From: JBDRKE01 sp043814315
GTDB taxonomy: Bacteria; Omnitrophota; Gorgyraeia; Gygaellales; Profunditerraquicolaceae
Direction: 5' to 3'
Length of the DNA: 64,000 nt
Assembly: GCA_043814315.1 (NCBI GenBank)
Contig: JBDRKE010000010.1
Span: forward strand, 1 to 64,000
Shown here: piece by piece, positions 6,901-14,900 of the stretch
Position numbering within the stretch: position 1 is the stretch's first letter
Layout: every line of letters starts with the position of its first letter
Made by a program: the position numbers and the translations under genes
The notes under the pieces: model-generated
What the model saw: the letters and a program-made list of their open reading frames with translations, nothing else
Database searches by the model: none
Told to the model about the DNA's origin: nothing

Positions 6901-8892
6901 GAGAAGGCCGAGAAACCTTATGGTAGAGCTCAAGATTATGCCGGCAAAGAGGCAAAAGCAGCCATGGCCAATCCCTATTTTTATTCTCGTCTCAGCGAGC
7001 GTTTTTTTGAAATACTTAGAGACATTATGCCATTAGACTATAAGCAGATGGTTGAGAATATGTACAAGGGTTGGAAATATTGGCAGGAACACGGCACTAT
7101 CGGAGTCCTTCCCGATCCTTTTTCAGGCAATGTTTCCTCCCAAGGCATGGGCGCATCTCGTTATTTAGTGGACACAGCCAATGGCGAGAGGAGAGTTGGT
7201 ATTCTGGCCGGAGATAAATGTGGGCCAGCAGGCATAAATAGGCCGATCAGAGAAGGAGTATATGCTTTAGGTGAGGCTTTACAAAATGGGACTGCTGACA
7301 TTCCGGACTGGATAAAAGATAAAGCAGAACAACTGAAGGCTTTACAAAATGGGACTGCTTCTATTTCTATTGAAGATTGGATAAAAAAACATCTGCCCGG
7401 AGAAATGGAAGCTTTTCAAAAAGGGCTCATTTCTGTTAAAGATTTGATAGAAATGGGTAGAAAAGAACAAAAATATTTACTTGAGCTGTTGGCAAGCCTT
7501 AGGAAAAATGGTATGGTATTTGAGATATGGGATGCCAAGGCTTTTGATGAACACGGTAACATTGCTGTAAATGAAATACCGGAAAGTTATGCTGATATTG
7601 CAGATGCCGTACCTGAATTAAAAGATGATGCAGGCCAAGATGATAAAGCAGGCCAAGATTTTATTAAAAGCTCTTATAAGGACGGATTCCTCAGGGGTGA
7701 TTTGTCAACAGCTGATAAAGAAAAGTTAGCTGCATTGATAGAGAAATCAGGTTTTGTTCCCACCAAGAGGATATTCCTCGACGCTCAACAGGATAAGGCG
7801 GCAGTTGAGCTTTATTTAGCTGATTCTGACAGATTTAACATTAAGCAGGTATGGGCCAAAAATAAAGCCGGTTGGGATATTAATAATCCACAGGATTATT
7901 TAGACAAGCCATTACTGGGTAGTTCAGTTACCAAATTAGGCATACTGGCAGGCGGAGAATATATTGGTAAAGATGATCCAGTTATGGCGGGAAATATCAT
8001 ACTGATGGAACATATCTACGCGTTTATTAAGAAGCATCCTGTTCTCCTTCAGGGAGATATGAATGGTTCGCATTGGTTAGCAGCTATTCCAACGGCATTT
8101 AAATATGCCGTGGCCAACAAGGAGAGCCACCCTATATTAGTAGGGATGGTCTATACTTTATCTGAAGATGGCAAAACCTTGGTCAGCGTTGAGGATATTT
8201 TTGGTAAAAAGGATTATGCGCCTATTCGTAACAAGATGTTTAAGTTCAATTTTGAATTTAAGAAAGCTCAGTTGGGTGGTCAGTTTGAGCCCTATGGCAC
8301 TAACCGGCGCACAATAGAAGCAGCCTATCCTAAAAATAAACTGCTTAAGCAACTTGAAGACCCGCGTTCACCTTTTCTAATTAGGAATATGTTACCTGAG
8401 AAGAGGAAATTAAGGCCCATTACTATGGTGGAGGCAACAGCCGAGCTTTTTAAGGTAGCCACTGCTGCCAGCCCGGCTACGGTTAAAGAAAGCGTTGAGC
8501 CTAACGGACAGGCGGGAAGCCCGGCAACGCAGCAGAACAAGGCCCAAGTTGCCCCAGGCGGTATTGACTTTCGCATTATACCTATGATTACCCAGCCCAT
8601 GGGAAATCTTTCGGGCCTTAACTTTAGCCTGCCCAAGTTAGCTAATGTTGAGAGCATCAATCTTGAACAGGAATTCAGTCAAATTCAGAATATGCTTAAG
8701 GCCGGGATCACTCCTTCTTCGGAGCGCTTGAAGGAATACGTGGCTGCCTGTTATCAAAAAGGAGAGCTCAAAGAACACATAGAAGGGATAGTTGCGTGTT
8801 TGGTGGATATTTGCAAGTTGGAAGAGGAGAGAGTATCTGAAGCTGACAATGCATTGAAAGAAGTGTTACTTATCTTAGATGCAGTTGGATAA
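3988..8892 (+). CDS. Exported mega-protein 1: tandem FBP aldolase/phosphatase-like domains
   Basis: 1634 aa from ATG 3988, chosen for AGGAGG at 3977-3982; an upstream in-frame ATG at 3913 has no ribosome-binding site and precedes the signal peptide. Residues 1-23 form a Sec-type signal (MSRK, hydrophobic core, GFAQ). Residues 24 to about 345 match the N-terminal region of the next gene. SP-containing linkers follow (SSPM 363-366, NSPM 408-411). About 420-830 resembles archaeal-type fructose-1,6-bisphosphate aldolase/phosphatase but lacks its GDD and KDDP motifs. About 855-1465 is a second copy with metal ligands and catalytic motifs: KADMGGKDGH (D864, H871), GDD 918-920, DPFSGNV, and YIGKDDP (Y1325, K1328 the Schiff-base Lys, D1329, D1330). 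This family makes fructose-6-phosphate in gluconeogenesis, so an exported version is unexpected. Residues 1524-1634 (GGIDFR onward) match the tail of the next protein. A duplicated ALQNGTA segment lies near 7277-7360. Confidence 0.8.
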   Translation: MSRKVFSWLIILCMLFQQTGFAQGLSQLELSNYFTKSSNAFSGPEKFSPLHLRYFSYDPLTDNFQILIDKGDVKGIKESQIKEQGQRLLEHFLVGVALPDDNFWVNLRPDSEDQVIDPALARTDLGKVLLEADLQLKKDVARFTSPQTPEGKDYWNKLYQKAEQIFGSENVNIPALVRPWIVPGEVIIRENANSAYVYKGVLKVMLEQDYLKNSADYNFSDPRLKELNEYSSQLIREKIIPKLTREVNSSSRYASLRQVFYSLILSRWFKHKFAGETGQYASLINTGNLSGLTSEASWSKTTYFKEYQKSFAKGEYNIREQVNGAMGPVIRTYFSGGVSLMKKDLVTPTVIDSTSPIATFTGSSPMVTGGLGKDKISLAGQANGQIVPDLEAGALPISPVEAKPRVANSPMAQIRTDFTVPEGQKPGFFTSDYHSYVISELFANPVEQIPDAVVNAVKRKLKKDMAEGKILSAEVNDYGASEISIQVTHRFGELNAAVQRLIMEAMKEGALKAQELGLLKKDINIASMSLEDLAKNLRVKREPYSITERGSESFVRVKLIGAAIGAANIKLYHQFFIPGATPLQPLGLLIKVDTKKKDKLPVRGFRAVVRRVDDVLKGKLDGDVWEYETSVEVEIDGVKYPGVDQGRQLLTKAGQPNEFLITEVYPVEGSLVTSTEPLVKVVYQPVYGEDGSLRTLNPTFLCRSQSGADAVAGVASMFYDVNFVPGGNNGKRYVVTMPVTKKEARKAPPEGIAYVVVDGWQFKGNGIIPQEKDGVIDHVGINPPALQPERKLAKWLASIMTTHKKDQPYIAPFAAEEEVEPLRKAQNHLFKRAPKEADIDLVMDEVEAKVESGKLISFHDIKADMGGKDGHNFTPEYMLAIDRTSQIEAIEKGEMTDGNIIGFVEKSRLKNGTTNSIGDDEHIISLGDKSRNGANANQSSFTALTRGYLASMVGKRTDFDPATPLNTKEALEKAEKPYGRAQDYAGKEAKAAMANPYFYSRLSERFFEILRDIMPLDYKQMVENMYKGWKYWQEHGTIGVLPDPFSGNVSSQGMGASRYLVDTANGERRVGILAGDKCGPAGINRPIREGVYALGEALQNGTADIPDWIKDKAEQLKALQNGTASISIEDWIKKHLPGEMEAFQKGLISVKDLIEMGRKEQKYLLELLASLRKNGMVFEIWDAKAFDEHGNIAVNEIPESYADIADAVPELKDDAGQDDKAGQDFIKSSYKDGFLRGDLSTADKEKLAALIEKSGFVPTKRIFLDAQQDKAAVELYLADSDRFNIKQVWAKNKAGWDINNPQDYLDKPLLGSSVTKLGILAGGEYIGKDDPVMAGNIILMEHIYAFIKKHPVLLQGDMNGSHWLAAIPTAFKYAVANKESHPILVGMVYTLSEDGKTLVSVEDIFGKKDYAPIRNKMFKFNFEFKKAQLGGQFEPYGTNRRTIEAAYPKNKLLKQLEDPRSPFLIRNMLPEKRKLRPITMVEATAELFKVATAASPATVKESVEPNGQAGSPATQQNKAQVAPGGIDFRIIPMITQPMGNLSGLNFSLPKLANVESINLEQEFSQIQNMLKAGITPSSERLKEYVAACYQKGELKEHIEGIVACLVDICKLEEERVSEADNALKEVLLILDAVG

Positions 8893-8915
8893 GCCGTAAC
8901 AACTTGAAAAATAAT

Positions 8916-8934
8916 CCTGCAGCTGGAACGCAGG
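8916..8934 (+). promoter_or_regulatory. CCTGC...GCAGG hairpin before mega-protein 2
   Basis: CCTGC (8916-8920) pairs with GCAGG (8930-8934) around AGCTGGAAC in the 85-bp gap between the two mega-protein genes. The leader of the first gene has the same arms around a loop that also contains TGGA and GAAC. No promoter was found in the gap, so the two genes are probably co-transcribed. Confidence 0.4.
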
Positions 8935-8977
8935 TGTTATATTTTAAATTTTGTTGTTCTTAACAAAGGAGAAAAAA

Positions 8978-11900
8978 ATGTCGCGTAAAGTCTTTTCTTG
9001 GCTCATTGTCCTGACCATGCTCTTCCAGCAGACCGGCTTTGCCCAGGTCGCTGCCGTTGAACTTAACCTCGCAGGCCAACTCTCTAAGATAGCCGGTAGC
9101 CTCACCACAGACACCTTCAGGCCCGTGCACATCCGCTTCTTCTCCTATGACGCAGCTAATGACGCCTTCAAGGTGATGCTGGACAAAGGAGACACCAAGA
9201 ACCTGACCGATACGCAGCTTAACGCCTCCAACAAGGTCCTCATGAATTATTTCCTCATAGGCGTTACCCTACCCAATGACAGCTTCTGGGTGAACCTCAG
9301 GCCTGATTCAGAGGACAATATCATAGATAACTATTTAGCTAAGACAGACGTGGGCAAGGTTATGCTTGAGGCAGACCTTCAGCTTAAGAAAGACACTGCC
9401 CGCTTCACCTCTCCTCAAACCCCTGAAGGAAGGGAATACTGGACCAAGCTCTACAAGAAGGCCGAGGAGCTCTACGGTTACGAGAACGTCAGCATCCCAG
9501 CCCTCACCAGGCCCTGGATCGTGCCCAATGAGATTATCGTGCGTGAGACCGCAGGAAGCGCCTACATCTACAAGGCGACCCTCAAGGTCATGCTGGAGCA
9601 GGATTATCTGAAGGACTCCTCTGACTACAACTTCAAGGACACCCGCTCAAGACTCCTTAACGAATACTCCTCCCAGCTTATCCGTGAACTCATTCTACCT
9701 AAATTAACCAAGGAGGTGAACCTCTCCAAGACCTACGCCCCCTTAAGACAGGCCTATTATTCTCTTATTTTCTCCAGATGGTTCAAAACCCGGTTCGCTA
9801 ACCAAACCGGCCAATACGCTTCCCTCATTGACTCCAGTAATCTTACAAATCTAACCTCTAAGACCTCTTGGTCTAAAGACACCTATTTCCAGGCCTACAA
9901 GAACTCCTTTGCCAAAGGAGAATACAACATCAGCGAGACCGTCCACACCCCCACAGGCCAGGTGATCCGCACCTACTTTAGTGGTGGAATCAAAATCCTC
10001 CCTCAGAATCTACCCTATAGCGGCACTAGAGTTGCCGATTCTCCTATAACAGATGTCCTCTTAGGGGCAGGGTTGGTTGATCCCAATGCTTCTCTTCAAC
10101 CTAATAAAATTGAAGCAGCTAGCCCAATACAAGTTAGTAGCCCAGACGATCTGTTACCGGTTATCACCAATAAAGGCATTAAACAAGCTATCATGGCTTT
10201 GGATTGGAATGTTTCGGTTAAGGACGGAAAAATCGTAGAAAATGAGCGCATTGTTAATTCTCTTGACACGATCAAGTGGGTATTTCAAGAGGCAGGATTA
10301 GATTACGCGTATGTGCTTACCCATTCCGGAAGGCCAAGCGGAAAAGGTTATGAAGAAGCCTTCACTTTAAGGCCTATGGCTAATGAGGCTGCCAGGCTTT
10401 TATCAGAAGCAGGTGTAAATAATGTAGAAGTCATAATGCTTCCCATCAACCTTACAGACGCAAAGACTTTAATTGACGCAAAGAAAGCAGAAGCTGCTGC
10501 TTCCAGAAAAAAAGTATTGTTTGTGGTCGAAAACGTTAGGATGTATGGTGGCGAACAATCCAAAAATCCGGCCGTGAGGGAGCAATTTGAAAGGGACCTG
10601 ATTGCCTTGACAGGGGAAACAACAGAAAAATTAATTTACCTAGAAGAAGCTTTTGACAAATCACATCGTGCTGAAGAAGCTTCCATGGAGATGGGTGCGT
10701 TGTTGTTTCCGAGAGAAAATATAGCAGCTGGAGTAAAGGTTGCTGATGAAGCTGAGAAAGTTCTGGATTTCTTAAGTAAAGCCACCGGTAAACTTGTCGT
10801 TATTGCCGGAGGCGCAAAGTTCGATAAATTAAAGAATATCGCTGATATCGGTAAACGCATTGGTTTAACTGGCGGTAAATTGTTTGTTGTCGGCGCATTG
10901 GCCAATCCTCTTTTAGACAACGCTGGCGTCAATGTCGGAAAATCCCTTATGCCGACCAAACCGGATGATGTAAAAGGATTTAAAGATGGCCAAAAGAAGT
11001 TGATAGAAAATACCAGAGACAATAAACTGCAATCTTCGCTTCCTGTTGATTTTGTGGTCAGGGAAGGCAAAGTTGTGAAAGACACACTTGAGCCTACGGA
11101 TGAACAGATAGACATCGGCCCCAAGACCATAAAAATGATTGTAGATTACATTAATTCTTTGAAAGCCGGGGACGGTATCCTCATGAACGGTGGAGCCGGC
11201 GTATTTGATAAAGAATGGGGTTCTAAAGCAGGCACCATTGCCATTGTAACCGCAGCCAATGAAGCAGCTGCCAGGGGTGTGGCCGTTTTGTTTGGCGGCG
11301 GCGATATGTTTAACGCGGTAAAGATCGTGCAGCGCGAAACAGGTTTAAGGCTCGATCCGTCAATAAAGATTTCGACGGCGGGAGGTGCGCTTTTTGTCGC
11401 CATTTCCAAGGGTGTAGGCGGAGGCCTTGTCCCTGTAAGAGCAACGATGAAATTTCCTGGAGAAGCAGAGAAGAAGTTGCTAGGTATATATTCTGCCGTG
11501 ACAGAAGCAATTCCAGGAGCCATCGTATTACCGGTTGCAAGAACTCCCTATAAGGATACTTCTGTGGCTGGCGATGATTCCACCCGAGAGCCTGCTTTGG
11601 ATTTGTCCAGAGGACCTGACGGGCATCGTCTTTTGATACCTGATGGTAGACGTGCGGATCTAATTAAGAATTTTTATGAGACGACTTTCTTGCCGGTCAT
11701 TGTTACAGCCGAAGATGTCATGAATCTTTGGACTTCTGAGCAAGTTGCGGCATTCCAAGCAGCGAAGAAAGAGAAAGACGTTACGGCCTTTGCGCAACAA
11801 CTTATAAGGCCCGTATTGGCCAGCAAAGGCATTCCTGCCCAAGAGTCGCAAGAACGTTCTCACGCGCTTGATCCGGGACTATTAGGAGAAGCGGCCGTGG

Positions 11901-14900
11901 ATGTTTCTTCCATCATCGCGATCAGGACTTTGGCAGGTGATTTTCTGGGATGGATACCTGTCGTCATTAAGCGTGGAGAAGATAAGGCGCATGAAGCTTT
12001 GGGGCAAAAAATCGCCGTGAGCGCCGCCCAAGGCTTGGAAAAAACGGAAAAACAACCATTCGCTTTGCCGCCATCTATAGACATTTCCAACCACAACAAT
12101 GCCTTTAATGCGCTTAAAACATACAATCCACTCTTATTTGAAAAGTTACAAAATAATGATCTTCCCGCTATCCGTCTTTTAACCGGAATGATCAATAATC
12201 TTGATCCTAAAGCCATGGTAGACCCCGGCGCGGCTGGAATTAAATTTGATAAACAGCTGGGAGTTTTCATTTCGGAAATGGACATGGATGCAAAAGCAAC
12301 AGCGCCGGGTTTTGGGAAAAACCTGGAGCGTTTTCGAGGCAGCCTCTATGCCGTGGGTCAGACGAGCGCACGCCTGTACCATTTGCTGACTCCCAATTAC
12401 GATACGCAGAGGCAAGTGGGAATAGCTATTAAAAATAAAGACCTGCAGGATGCCGTTATCAAGTTTTACGCCCTTATGCAGAGGCACCTTTTGGAAGTAG
12501 CCATAAACTATTTTAAAGATGCACGCGTATTTGAGTCCTTGAGGGTTGAAATTGGTGATTATGCGCGAAGGTTAAATGAGGCCGTAAGAGAGGCAGATGC
12601 CCTTGAGCTAAGCCAGGCCAGCGGAGAGGATATCCTTATACATCTATCTGCAAAAGGTGTAGTATTATCTGCAAATGAGAAATTTCATATCTTAGAATTT
12701 ATACATGGAAGCGGCGGCTTATTTGATGTGCTTCAATTAGCAGCTTTGATGAGGGCGGATAACTTTGTGCAGAGTTTCCGGCACATAAAGTTGGATAATC
12801 CGTTAAAAGTCCTACCTTCAGATAAACCTTTCGAGGCATACGATGGTTCCGGACGCATCGGAAGGACACAGCTTGCCCAGCGGTTAGCAGCAGATATTAA
12901 CGGCCAGGAGGAAGGTTATATTGGCAGGTATATGGTGGCCAGCCAAGAGCTTAAAGGTGAAAGTTTGCAAGAGAAATTTTTCACAGCTGTGCAAAAAGCT
13001 TCAGAAATGTTAAGCGACAGGCAGATTGAGGATGCGAAGCTGAATATTCAGCTTGGGACGGAATCTGCCGTATTAACCGACCTGATTAAGAACGGTCTGA
13101 TGAGCTTTAGATTAGGAGCAAATGTTTTGGCGGCACAGCTGGACTTTCAAGATACGTATAAGGTTTCCAGTGTTTATCCTGTTCAAGTTAATCTTGATGG
13201 CCGAATGGTGGGTGTAATTTATTTTGTGGATATGGCCCAGTTTAAAGCAGGAATGGAAGTAGCGCTTAAAGCATCAGGAAGACAACTGGATAATATCCCT
13301 CGTCCCTTCATTGTCCGGGGAGAAAATGATGAAGAAATTTTCTTTGGTTTAAGAGTGGATGCTACACCCGGTGGAGTAGAGATTGGGGATCAAGCTCTTG
13401 AGAAAGCCGGTGCCAAAGGAGCAGTTAAGCTTTCCGGCGACACTTTGTGGAAACTTTTTGCAAAGTCCAATTTGCCTGAAACCTATGGCGCGAAATTAGG
13501 CGCGACGGATGAGCTGTCCCGCATAAGGCAGATTTATGAACATGTTAAGAACACCCGTATGCCGAAAGAAGGCGGAAAACAACTCATTTATGATAAAGCG
13601 CAAATTCCCAAGAGCATGTTATTGCCTGGATTTAACTTTATGGATAGGCATTTGGGTTGGGTTTTACCCTATGTAGGGGGTTCTGATGTTATGTATATGA
13701 CTCCGGGTTCTTGCTCAACCAATGGTGCGGCACACGCTATTTCCGCTTTAACCGGTTTCGCTGGGAATGCTGAATCTATTGGGCCCACCTTTCATATGTA
13801 TACGTCAAGCGACAAAATCGTAGAGAAGAACCCTTACGGCCACACGGCGCTAAAATCAACTGGTGCAGCTAAAGGAGTGGTCTTATTGCTTTCATTTGAA
13901 GAAGGCAGCCAAACCTTTTTTACGGCTATTCGTACGCCAACGGGTTTAGTAAAAGGCAAGGCAGATATTGTAGGCGGTTCAATCTTTGACCTTCTGGTTC
14001 GCTTGCCTAACAACATTCCTGAAAAATTAACAGTGCGTTATTTATCGCGTATAGCCGCTGAATTTCCTCAAGATCTGCTCATGTTTACTCCCGAAGATAT
14101 GAGAGAAGGTAGTTACACCTGGCAAGACACCATTGCCGGGCAAAGGACAGGTTCAATTCTCTATAAGAATTTTATTGAGAGGGTTGCTCCCAACACTTTG
14201 CGTATAAAAGTCGGTTACGACAATGAGTTTAGTTTTGCCACTATGGAAAAAACCATGCATGACGCGGTATATCTGGATGCCAAGCGCAATCGTCAGACAG
14301 CCCAAATGGCAGAAGTATTGGATGCAGCCTTAACATACTCAGCTTCCTCTCCGGCTACGACGCCTATTCTAGAAAAGTTAAACTTGATGATCACGACGGT
14401 TACCCCTTCACAAACCACTACTTTAGGTAAGCCTGCACTTAGATTAGACATGGGATTAGCCGGCGGCGCAAAAGGTCATTTTGTAGTTCCCGCAGGAACT
14501 TCTACCGGCGAGGATGAGGCAAAAACTATTTTGGATAGATTTGGCTTTGGCCGAGTCCTTAAAAACATAGTCAAGATTCATTCAGCAGTGATGGAGGAAG
14601 GATTGGTGGCTGATGAATTAGCAGAAATCGGCCAGCTCATGTTAAATATGAGTAAGGACGAATTAGGTGCCGAGGTCACTCTCTCTTATCAAATGTCATC
14701 AGCTTGGGCAGCAGCCAGTCAAAAAGGCCTGCAGAATTACGAGTTCGTCCGCGAGATGGCTCCTGACCTTGCTTCTAAGGGCGTTCCGGTAACAAAGATA
14801 CAGCAGAATAATACTAATGGCGGACAACATGCGCCCAACAGTTTAGACATGCAGGAATTTATGGTTGTCCCTATTGGCAAAACAACGGCAGAATCAAACA

